From: Rhynchonema sp. JSB1_4
Taxonomy: Eukaryota; Nematoda; Chromadorea; Monhysterida; Xyalidae
NCBI GenBank assembly: GCA_030248065.1
Contig: JASAMV010006591.1
Coordinates: 41,598-105,597, forward strand
DNA length: 64,000 bases
Direction: 5' to 3'
Below, in pieces: positions 10,748 to 21,165 of this stretch (within the stretch, counting starts at the first letter, position 1; the number at the start of each line of letters is the position of its first letter). A program made the position numbers and the translations under genes. The notes under the pieces were generated by a model, which ran no database searches, had not been told where the DNA came from, and saw only the letters and a list, made by a program, of their open reading frames with translations.

Positions 10748-12263
10748 ATGGACCCAGCTTTGATTGCGGCGTTCGCCGCACAAAAAGGTTGGTTTTGCTA
10801 AAAAAAACCAAGGGTTCTAAGAGTGTTTTTTCGCTTGTAATCGCATTCCTATTATGTGTGAACGAACAACAAACGTGCAAAAATGTGCCTGTGCACCACT
10901 ATCAAGCCTTAAGACACTACTGTATATGGGATTTTACTTAGGGGTTGGGGCTCTAAATAGGGGGCCCTATTAATTCACTGACCCCTTTTTGGGGTTAGTG
11001 CAAAAATACGGCCCCCTTGTACATTAGGTTTTACGGTAAGTGCTCAGTACTCAAGTTAGTAAGTGTCACCGTCACTGCAGGTGAAACAACTCCGGAGGCA
11101 GCGGCCGATGCAGAGATGAAAAAAACCCTGGCTGAAATGCAGGATCTGTTGCGTCAGTGGAAGGCGTGCGAGGCAAAGGCGAAGGCGAAGGCGAACGCTG
11201 AGAAATCAGGGCCGGTGCCAGACACGCGCGACACAGGTATAGAACGGCGGCTGTTTTGCTTTTTCCGGCGTTTTTATTTGATTTGAAATTTATTTGAAAT
11301 TTATTTTGATTTATTTGAAATCGATTTGTCATACAGCCCCGCCCACAAAATGGGGCCAGTGAATTAATAGACAGGGCCCCCCTGGGGTCCCCCGGGGCTG
11401 AGCCCCCCATTATGGAGCCCCAAAAGGGGGTGAAAATTGCAGTGAAAAAAGCGGATAAAAAACATTGTAATTTTCAGAAAGCCGAAACCGAGAGGCTGGC
11501 ACGTTTCTGGGCGACGTGTCATGCCTGCAGGATATCGAAAACGTCGACGCCGACTTCAGTTTCGAACCGGACTCCGACGATAACGGCCTTCCCACGGTGG
11601 CAGGTGAAGTTTATTTGAGTTTTTTTTCATGTTTTCTACTGATAATAGCATGCCTGTGGCTGTATACAGGTATTGTCATAGGGAACTTTTTCTTATTATT
11701 CATTTTAACCCGCGATTTTTGACCTCTCAGCAATGAGGGCGATGACGCTGTTGATGAACTGATGATGGTTCTTTTTAGACATGTCGTCATCGTCGTTTGT
11801 CGATGTCGAATCGGTCACGCCGTCGCCGGACAGTTTGGTCATCGATATGAAGCCTGATCCAGACGAGCAAAATCTCGTTGTCAAGGCACCCCGTCGGCGA
11901 GTGGCATCACACGCTGCAGTTGGTGCATTGCAACAACGAATGTGTGTTCAAAAGGCACGGAATATGATGATATCACATAGTAAAAGATAAGTCGACGTAA
12001 AATAAATGGGAATTGAATTTAGATACCCGTACGTACACCTGCTGGATGACGGAGAGCAGGGCGACAGATACAAATGGGTGCACATGCACGACGCCACCGC
12101 GGAGTACATCCGAAACTCGAACGCAAACGAGAAACGAAAAGTGCTGCGACAGCTGTTCAACATATTCGGCTGCGATTATCGCAAATACGTCGAACCGCTG
12201 AGCATCGATGAGGAACACAACGGTAGGCCGTCGGAAGACTACGACCCATCCAAGTCACCGTAA
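10748..12263 (+). CDS. Unrecognised acidic protein with charged coiled-coil-like N-terminus
   Basis: The model has five exons: 10748-10787, 11081-11236, 11478-11603, 11779-11941, 12023-12263, in frame throughout, giving 241 aa. I do not recognise the family. The N-terminal third is rich in A, E, K and M with an AKAKAKA run and probably helical. The middle is acidic with serine runs and a short basic RRR patch. The C-terminal exon (about aa 162-241) looks folded and contains YKWVHMHDAT and KRKVLRQLFNIFG, suggestive of a compact helical domain. There is no signal peptide or membrane segment. The end of exon 4 (donor GTGTGT) is the least certain junction. A TATTTTCAG about 70 bases before the ATG may be a trans-splice acceptor. 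Its introns carry G-rich elements like those upstream. Confidence 0.65.
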
Positions 12264-12357
12264 AAGGTATGTGTGATTAATACGATGAGATTAATAATTG
12301 AGAACGATAATTTGTGTGTTTTCTGTTTTTACGCGTCTTTTCGCTATATTTTTCATC

Positions 12358-12770
12358 GTGACTTTTTGTTTGTCGCTCAATTTTAGTCCCTTGTCGGTGA
12401 TCTCACCAATTATCAAATTGTGCGCGATCATATAATTTGTATGTACATAACACAGAGATTTAAATGAACACCACAGTTTGTTCTTTCTGGTTGCTACGGT
12501 TCTTTTTTCAGGCTGACTTTTTCTTTATCGCTGAAATTTGTGGTCCATCTCGGTGTTTTTATGAATGATTAAATTGTGCGCGGTCTTTTCATTTCAATGT
12601 AACACAGGCCTAAAGTGAAAACCATAATTTGTGGCTGGTCCGTTACGTTTTTTTGCTGTTCTTCTTCCCGACTTTTCCTTTGTCGCTCAATTTTTGTGCT
12701 TTCGCTGCAAACTTGTGAATAATCAAATGGTGCACGATCCTTTCATTTGTATGTTTCGGGTCAAGTCTGT
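12358..12770. repeat. Degenerate ~155-bp tandem repeat, about three units
   Basis: The blocks GACTTTTTGTTTGTCGCTCA, GACTTTTTCTTTATCGCTGA and GACTTTTCCTTTGTCGCTCA recur about every 155 bases. Each is followed by AATNATTAAATTGTGCGC-like and ATTTGTATGT-like blocks in the same order. Units are diverged, so the array is old. Confidence 0.6.
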
Positions 12771-13261
12771 ATGAATATCCGCATAACTATAGTATGAACA
12801 CAAGTTTATCACAATGAATGAACACATTAACAGGAAGCTGATTGTACTTTGTTGTGTATCCGTATGCATCATACACATCGGTGAAATAAGACCCACACTG
12901 TATAACGGTCGCGCAGTGTGCAAACTTTTGGGCCACCCTACCCTAAACTGAGATTAGGGGCGATGTGTCTCATGTTGCATCCGTTACAAGTTGAAAGCAA
13001 CGTTTGAATAGGGGCGATGCTATACTTTACGTGCGCCCGCACCCCCCCCCCCCCCCCCGCCCCCCCCGGGGGGGCACTCCGCCCACAGCGGGCCCCCCCC
13101 CTCACAACACACCTTGTGGCTTGTAACTTCCATGCCTACTGCAAAAATAAAATGAATGAATGATCAACAACACCAATTGACATGTCGACAAACCCTCCAC
13201 ATACATATTTTTGGTGAGTGTTTTTTGGAATTACGTAAAAGGTACATTCATGCTTCGTCGT

Positions 13262-13860
13262 TCTCAGTTTTATTTACACTTGGTTTTTTAAAAAAGTACC
13301 CGGGGGGGGGCCGGGATAAAATAAAAACAAAAAGAGAAAAGTCCTTAAAATCCGTTAAAATGACTCTAGGAAACACACACACAAGGATCATTCGCTTGAT
13401 TTTCAACAAACTCAAATTGCGATGTTTCCGTACGCATCTGACAACAGGTTTCTGCTCCGTCTCTCTCAAGGTTTCTCTCATCTCTCGGTTCAAGGGAAAA
13501 AGGTTTTTAAACAAATAAAAAAATTGACCAAATTCTTTCGCGCGACTAAATATCTAAAAAACACAATCACAAATTTTTTTTCGTTTAACCAGTTTTATTT
13601 ACACCCTGGTTTGTCAAGAAATGCACCGACGAGTGGCCAGCTAGATAACTGTAAACACAAAAGGGAAAAGTCAAGGAAGACCCAGTAAGCAGACACCAAG
13701 GACACACACACAAGAGGAACACTCGCTTTAAACCCAACAAAAACAAAGAGGGGTCTTCCCGCACCCAACAGAACACAGTTCTTCTCCCCCTCCCCCCAGG
13801 GTTCTTCCTGACTGCTGCCACGGTACACCACGCGCGAAAAAAGGTTTTTAAAAAAAAAAA
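13262..13860. repeat. Old direct duplication of about 330 bp
   Basis: Two blocks in the same order occur in each half: TTTTATTTACAC, AAAAGRGAAAAGTC, CACACACACAAG, a T-rich CTTGA/CTTTAAACC stretch, and AAAGGTTTTTAAA at the end. They read as two diverged copies of one repeat. No coding potential was supported. Confidence 0.45.
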
Positions 13861-14141
13861 AAAAAAGAGCCCAAGAAAATCCTCCCCGGGCGCCACGAAG
13901 ACAAGAGAAAAAAAAACACAAACAAAGTGTTCCCCACGCGCAACACCAGAGGACAGAATGAAAAACGGAAAAACGGAAAACGCGTTCAGAAAGCTGTACC
14001 ATTGCACGGGAACGCGTACTGTATTACACACTGTGACTCGGCCGGTAAAAGGTGTGATTAGTTGAACTTACCGTAGGGGTCATAGGTCATCAATCCTTAC
14101 TCATGCTCAGATTGCCTGAGACCAGTATAAACCGATATTTA

Positions 14142-14535
14142 GGCCGGTTTCACAATGCATGCGGGTGCGGGTTGCGGGTCAGGCATTTTCGGATGTGGCA
14201 GATGACACAAAGGTCAATTCTTCATAATTTTGGTACCGTTGTGATCAGCGCGTCGGTCTTGACGCCCGTGTTATTTTTGATTTCCACACCGACACTTTGA
14301 AACATCACTAGACCACATTTTCCGCTAACCCGCAAAAAGTGGTGCGGGTTGGCGGTAAATCAGGTCCAGTGATGGCCAGGGTCGGCAGTTGACGCTCATA
14401 CTTTGGTGAAGAACGCAGGCAAACGAGGCGCATCCCCTGATGCAAAAATTCAACATGAGTATGTTACCTAAACGGGTCCACGTGCCAAAAACCCTGACCC
14501 GCAACCCGCAACCCGCATGCATTGTGAAACCGGCC
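14142..14535. mobile_element. PIF/Harbinger-like MITE (TTA target duplication)
   Basis: The ends are inverted: GGCCGGTTTCACAATGCATG on the left and its reverse complement on the right (CATGCATTGTGAAACCGGCC), continued by GCGGGTTGCGGGTC blocks. TTA flanks both sides (14139-14141 and 14536-14538). A 3-bp TTA/TAA duplication is typical of PIF/Harbinger. No transposase is encoded. Confidence 0.7.
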
Positions 14536-15276
14536 TTACACGCTGAAATGTATCGCTGTAATTGAATTGCCGAAGGTGTAAAGTATAAAGTTGTGTACCT
14601 ACATAACTGGTTAATTTATTGGCCTAAACAGTTGGTACATCGTCAATACGACGCATTTTTCACACAAAACATGGATAGCTTCCCGTGCTCAAAAACAGAA
14701 ATTTCAAAACAACACTGGGTGCAAACTTGTTCTTCACAATCCTTTATGTTTTGGCACGAAATGGCGATGTTTCTACCCCATATATATAGGTCTTGAAACT
14801 CGTTTAAAAACCAGATTTGTTCTCGCACAAGAAACTCACACATAATAATGACTGTCTAGTTTTTTGTAGATTAGGTTTATGTTCGTGCGTGCACAAAGAA
14901 TCTCGGGATATGAGGTGCAAAACCAGTAAAAAACTACATGAACTCAATATTCGCGATGACTTGTTTGTTTCTTAATTAGTCACAGACTTTCTAATTCCAT
15001 GTTTTCACTAAGTGAAGATGCACCAGTGCGTGTGTCTCTTCGAAAAGAGTTTTTATGCACAACCGGTGTGTTGTTTTCTCTCAGTTGCCTTGAGCGTGCA
15101 CTTTTATACTTTTGTGAAAAAATAAATCGTCAGTTTTGTGTTTTAAAAATGCACTCACTTTTGTTTATACCTCGCAGGGATATATGTATGTTATACTGAG
15201 GAAACGCTGATTTTGTTTCAAATTTTGACGTGCTGCCGTCAGTTTTCATCACTTAAATTCAGCGTCTAACGCGAAG

Positions 15277-18200
15277 ATGACTGGAACCGGCCACCTGGTG
15301 CTTATTTTGTTAATTTGGCGTCTGAATCAAGGTTTGTAGCTTTCTATTTTTATCAGTTCATGAGAGGCGATCGCTTCGTCTAGAGTGGTTCCCTTATCGT
15401 CAGGAAGGGATGCGGTAGATCCTCGACCATTCAGACAGAGGGAATTGGCCACTAGTTATCGTCACTATGCACTAGTAACACGGCTTTTCGTGATTGATAT
15501 TGCCCACGCAGCATGCGCTTCAACAGCAAACTCGCAAATGCGCAAACGCGTGAATTCATTGTGAAGGCAGCTTTTTGGCTGCCTTCACAATGCATGCGCG
15601 TTTGCGCGTTTGCGCATGCGCGTTTGCGCGTCACATTTTTTGACGCGCATTGGTGTTCACAATGCAAATTTCATGCGCAAACGCGCACGCGCAAACGCGC
15701 ATGCGCAAACGCGCAAATGCGCAAACGCGCAGTGCGCATCTGTGTTCACAATGGACATGCGCGTTTGCGCATCAGATTAGAATAGCGTGTGCATGAAATT
15801 TGGAACAGTTGTTTTTTGCATTTTCATATTCGTATCGGGCTAGCATGCGTCCGGCGGGTGATTGAGCTCATAGTCTGTTGATGAGCATGCACCTTTGCTG
15901 CTGTCCAATGATGTAATTTTTAAAAGGAAAACGTGAGATTGCGGAATATTTTTTGGCAACGAATGATAGAAAATACGTAAAATTACTATCAAACAGAACA
16001 AAAGTTGAACCCTCCACCCGATTCCATTGAAATTGTTCAAAGAAAAGCATACGAACAAGAAACAAACACGACTAGTTGTGAAAAATACAATTTTCGACAT
16101 TTTGTTTCCTGTGAAAGAATGACTTTTGAAATGAAACATAAACAATGGCTGAGTGATAAAACAACAAACGTAAAAGGATCGTAACAGGTGGCCATATCGT
16201 TCTTAAAATATAATTTGTTGAAATAATAATGTTTTTTAGCTTCAGGCAGCTCGGGCAAGCCAAACGCGCACGCAAAATTAGAACCAATCCTAATCGTATT
16301 TTTGCGCGTTTGCGCGTCAAAAACGCGCAGACGCGCAAACGCGCAAATGCATTGTGAACACAAATGCGCGTGCGCGTTTGCGCATGCGCACGAGCTCGGC
16401 GCGCAAACGCGCAGATGCGCAAACGCGCAAATGCATTGTGAACACAAATGCGCGTCAGTTTCGTGCGCAAATGCGCAAACGCGCAAACGCGCATGCATTG
16501 TGAAGGCAGCCTTTATAATAGTCTAGTCCAACAACTGAAAAGCAGGGCGCAAAAATCCGCTCGGCGATTCGGACCGGAAGTGATCATCTGTAAGCTGTGT
16601 TGACTGTCTTGGTCCGAAGCGATGTGGTGGAGAAACTTTCTGATCGCTTTCGGTGGCATTTTGGGACTTGCGCATCGACAACAATAGGATTAGCCCTTTA
16701 TTCATTGCCGGCTTCATCAAAAATAGTCTCACTGCAATAAATCTGAAAACGAGAGCGATCGCGACATTCTCGTTTGCAGCAAACGGATGTTTCGGACGTC
16801 GCGGTTCGATTGAGATTCCGGACACAATCACGGGTCTCGAACCATCCGCGCACGGTGGCGACTACGAATACGTCACGTATGAAGACCCGGGCATGAAACA
16901 TCAGGTCCCACCACCGGACAATTACGAGCTCACTTATGATGCCCCGCCACCTGAAATGGTGGAAAACGCCGGCAATCCGCTGAAAAGTTGGTGGGAAACA
17001 CTCCATCTGATTCTGGTAGCAACCATGACGATCGGATAGAGTTAGCGCCATTACTGTTGGATCAAAATGCTTTTTACTGATTCGGGTAGCTGTGTACATT
17101 GCAGCAGCGGTTAGTAAGACTGGTGGATCATTCCACTAGGATTAAAGTGCCCTCGGGCAGCTGTATCTTGTTGCGCATAACAAAAGCCCTAAAGTTCTGA
17201 TGCTACAAAGGGGGTAAACAAGTAAATTACTGTTTTCCTGATGCTATAATGGGTTAAAACTAGAGTAACCAGACTAGATGCAGCAAGAACTTCAAGATAC
17301 AGGCGCCGCGGGCGGGGCGGGAGGCTAGACAATCTTTTCGACCTGACACTGTCCAATAAACATATAAGGACATGCTGTCAGTCTTAGCTAAACCCCGGCA
17401 TCTCAGTCCCGACCAACACAGTCCTCCATTTCGGTTCCGATCAAGTCAATTCCAAGACAAGACGGGTTCGACATCATATCTATGTTTCAGCGTGATGCAG
17501 TCCCTGACTTGGTACATCCCAGTCCCGCCCTTTCAACCATTTCACAAACATACATTGCAATTACTACATTACAAACTCGGCAAACCAACGAAGGAGCTCT
17601 AAGACCGACTCCCAGCACCACTGCAAGACCACATAGCGCTGGTGCAAAATATTGCAGCGAACACGAAAACAGATCTGTACACGGTCGCAAGTTTAAGGGC
17701 CCGGAGACTCCAAAAGGCGCTGACAAAAGTTCGGCAAAATTAGTCACAAAGATTTCAAGCTAAGACTGACGGCATGTCCCAACACTCATATTTTCAGCGA
17801 AACTCGGTCTTGACGTTGACGATTTCGCACCGTACGATGAATCAAGTGAGATTATCGTGTTGCTTTTCCTTGATCTTCCTTTGTGTTTTTCTTCTTTTTT
17901 TAACTCATCATCCGTCTTAAGAAAACAAAAAAAAACACAAAATAACCGACGGCGTATTCTCGCAGGATACACGATCGAACGACACGTCAAGTTCGGTGGT
18001 GCGCTTCGATGTGACTTCGAGTCGCCGTGCTGTTGGCGAAACGAGAAACCACCGGAGGACCAGCTGGAGTTCCTCACCACCAACAGTTTGCCCGACAAAG
18101 ATCTGTTCGCCAAATATTTCGAGCCAAAAACGCCGCCATGTTGGTAATCGATCTTGAAATTTGACATTTTGGTCCGACCGGTTGGTCCAATTTTATGCGG

Positions 18201-20732
18201 CTACTATTGGGCATGGCGTTTTTGAAATTCGCGCCCGGCTATATTATACTCAGACCCAACAAGCAAGATATAATGCTCAAGGCTCGCATTTGATGCAGTC
18301 CCCTTCTTGCTCTTCCCATGTCAATTCCATTGAGTTCACGCATTTCAGCCAACCGCTATCTGCTCACAGCCGCTCGCGGTGAGAATGCAGCGGAAGAGGC
18401 CAGATTCAGCTCTTGTGCGATTCCTTGCACTCGGGAGCCAGTGTCAATGGCGCTCAGGTAACGTTGTGCATAAGTCAGCTAGTTCACTAATGTTTCGCGA
18501 ATATTTCGGGGTTCGTTGGTGAGCGAAAACGTAATTATCATCTGAGATTCTACGTTGGAATTTGTCACTCGTTGGAGATTTCAAACACATATTGAACTAA
18601 GGTATTGGTCAACGCCCGACGTTTTACTTCGAGTGTGTCAACAACCAGACGATGGCAGTGCTCTGTTGTTGAACTGTGTCACTCTGGACATCGGTGAAAC
18701 ATCAGCCACAGTCGTGCTTCCGCCGATGGAAAACTTCCAGGTTATTACTCTCCCACCGTTGTTATTGGTGTTACCACAATCAGTTTTATTGAACGATTTC
18801 GAAGATGCCTAGAAAATTCATCCGTGTTTTGTGCAGCTGGTGGTTATCGTCAGCAATCTGGCAGCACCCGACGGCAGCATCATGTTGATCGATGACATCA
18901 CTGTTGACTACGTGCCGTGCCCGCCACCGACTACAACAACAACGTTGGTGAACAACAGTGTTGTTCTGCCGCCGTGTTACATATTAGCAGTGACTGTTGA
19001 AGTGTCAGGTAACTACTGAAGTATTCAAAATAACATGTTTTCGTATCATATCTAGAACAACAACAACGACAACAACAACAACACCAACCACGACCACAAC
19101 GACACCAACAACAACAACAACACGCACCACAACAACACAAATCGTTAGCAAGGATGTGTGCCATAAAATCGTTTGCGTTGGTTAGTAATTAATCAGCTAA
19201 TGGATTTCACGAAAGGGCGAGGCGCAAAGTAGAAGTTCGTATCGTCAAGGTTGGTCCTAGGAATTCCTTGAAGGAGCTGGTTTGGGTACGAATAATCTTT
19301 GCGACGAGGTTTTACGACCAACTTTGACCACCGAACATTCTAGTACGACGAGCCTTACACGTTCCGAGATGTTTTGAATATTGCATCCAATGTGTACTCC
19401 TATATCACTGTATTCTGCATCCAATGAGTGAAACATCACCCAGATCCTCTATTCGGGCCGTGTAACTGGCTCGATCTGGCCACACCCGATCACCAACACG
19501 TACTCAACACACGCAAGCCAGTGCAGCCGTTCAGTGCCGTCGAGGGCGGAAAATTCCACGTTGGTTGTAATCATTGGTCGCACCTTGAAAACCTTCCGAA
19601 GCTAATGTTGATTTCCACTGCAAAAATCAGTGTTTTCTCGTGGTCGTCACTGTTAGACCTGCCCGCATCCCGGCTGTAATTTGGACTTCCAGATTGCCCC
19701 AGTATCAAGTAGAGTCATTACACCGTTGTGTTTGGGTGACAAATTTTCCACGAAGACCGTCCACATATTCCTCTGAGCAGAAAGCTACCACTAGTATGGG
19801 TTTCTCATGTGAATGTGTAGGAATAAATGTGAGCCACATGACCAGCTTTGCGCAGCTGCAGAGAGCGGATTTTGTGATCCAAGGTCATGGTTCATATCGT
19901 AGCTTAGAGCCTCGTTAGATGTATCCGATTCGAAGTGCATTCTAGAGTAAACACGGACATTTCATTCCGGACCCGGAAATGAGGTGTCAGTGTCACACAA
20001 GTGTGTACGACTTGTGTCAGGTGCCTGTTCATATCAACATTCGCAGAACATGGTGACGGGCGTGCGCAAAGGTCGCCGCGGCCCTGACGATCGCTACATG
20101 GCCGTGTACCTGCATCCTCAGGAACAGGCCGGTCTGATGAGTGAACCACTTGATGTAAACGACATGCAAGTGCTGCGATTCGACATCTATGAGGCGACGT
20201 TCGGGATGCAAGTCAAGGTGTGACATAATGTCTGCAGTCTACTTTACTTACTGTACCTTCTTTCATTGTGAAAATATCAATCAAAGTTTGCTGCCCCGTC
20301 TGTCGTTAACTTTGTAGCCCCCACTTCCTTACCGTGCTAACTGTGACCAAAAAAGGCACAGAAGGTGCATGAAACATTAGTTCCCGGTGATATTCAGGTT
20401 TGTCTCAATGAGGTCACTGTGTGTCCATTTGCCACGCGAAGTGGTGACACGTCGGCCGATCATCTACGATGGACCACTTACAATATGCTCGTACCACGTG
20501 GCACTGAACGGGTATGAAATGCATAATCTTTTTATTTTCAAGTTCGATTCACTTTAAAAAATTATATGTGCAAAAATAATTCCAGATTTTGTTCCTGGTA
20601 TCCAACCGAGGCACCAACCAGGGAGCAGTTGGACTGGACAACATTCTCTGGCTGCACCCGTTCGAAGCCGACCCGGGTGACTTGGAAGCAGCCAGTGATA
20701 CCATTTGCTTTGAAGAGTTCAGAACAAAATAA
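15277..20732 (+). CDS. Secreted protein with two MAM-type domains (paralogue 2)
   Basis: The model has 12 exons: 15277-15331, 16780-16986, 17798-17845, 17966-18139, 18349-18457, 18602-18740, 18837-18943, 19056-19180, 19444-19559, 20047-20217, 20398-20511, 20586-20732, giving 503 aa. It starts with a signal peptide (MTGTGHLVLILLIWRLNQ) and has a 66-aa pre-domain rich in Y, P and E. A MAM domain follows (about aa 108-270; CDFESPCCW to GSIMLIDDITVDY). Then come a Thr-rich linker coded by ACA repeats, a CHKIVC segment and a second MAM-like domain (about aa 324-480, ending GAVGLDNILWL). It matches the gene at 1020-6886 in domain order, intron positions and phases, so the two arose by tandem duplication. 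Seven of 11 donors start GTT, four of them GTTGGT; the exon 2 and exon 4 ends rest on frame agreement with the paralogue. Intron 1 carries a 935-bp foldback element. The role is probably extracellular; the partner is unknown. Confidence 0.85.
15577..16511. mobile_element. PIF/Harbinger-like element built of GCGCAAACGC arrays
   Basis: The ends are inverted: GGCTGCCTTCACAATGCATG on the left and its reverse complement on the right. TTT flanks both sides (15574-15576, 16512-16514). The sub-terminal regions (about 15590-15780 and 16300-16500) are dense arrays of GCGCAAACGC/GCGTTTGCGC. The inner TTCACAATGCATGCG block is shared with the MITE at 14142-14535. Immediately left of it, 15558-15576 is the inverted end of a neighbouring copy. 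It lies in intron 1 of the second MAM gene. Confidence 0.65.
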
Positions 20733-21165
20733 TTCAATACTTTATTTCATGTTCATTTTATATGACTGCCTTTTATCTTCGTCTCCGAGTGTGCAGTATT
20801 TCTTCTTCATTGTACATGTACATAACACTACCTACTGTCGACCGAGATCTGTTAAAAGATCTGATTTCGTACTTCCAGTTTGACTGAATTGTTTTATATT
20901 GGATTAGCAGGCTACCCTTGGCTCTGGAACAAGTTAAATCCGCTGAAGTTTAAGCTCAACTGGTGCCATCTTAACCAAATTTACAGCCGCACACACAGTC
21001 GTTCAGAAGGCAGGCATCTTGCAATCAATCTTTGTTTGCGACATTCAAGTTGATGTACATATACTGTCGTTTGATGGCAAAACACAACTGTCTGAAAGAC
21101 AACAGGATTTCTTTCTACATTTTAAGTTGAAACATAATCGGCGAATGTTTCATACATTCGAAACA
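20733..21165. other. Intergenic spacer between MAM gene 2 and calmodulin-like gene
   Basis: Both flanking genes are on the plus strand. No exon, tRNA or obvious repeat was seen. The 5' end of the calmodulin-like transcript must lie here. Confidence 0.5.

Larger units (their letters stand above)
12264..15276. other. Intergenic region with tandem and foldback repeats
   Basis: No exon with convincing splice borders was found. The stretch contains a three-unit degenerate tandem repeat (12358-12770), a C/G homopolymer block (13041-13080), an old direct duplication (about 13262-13520 against 13590-13860) and a PIF/Harbinger-like MITE (14142-14535). AATTCAG at 15256-15262, 14 bases before the next ATG, may be a trans-splice acceptor. 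Confidence 0.6.

Noticed and set aside
17372..17763. Overlapping open frames of 76 and 93 codons in intron 2 of the second MAM gene
   Set aside because: They have no recognisable family, no splice-compatible borders, and lie between exons whose phases already match.
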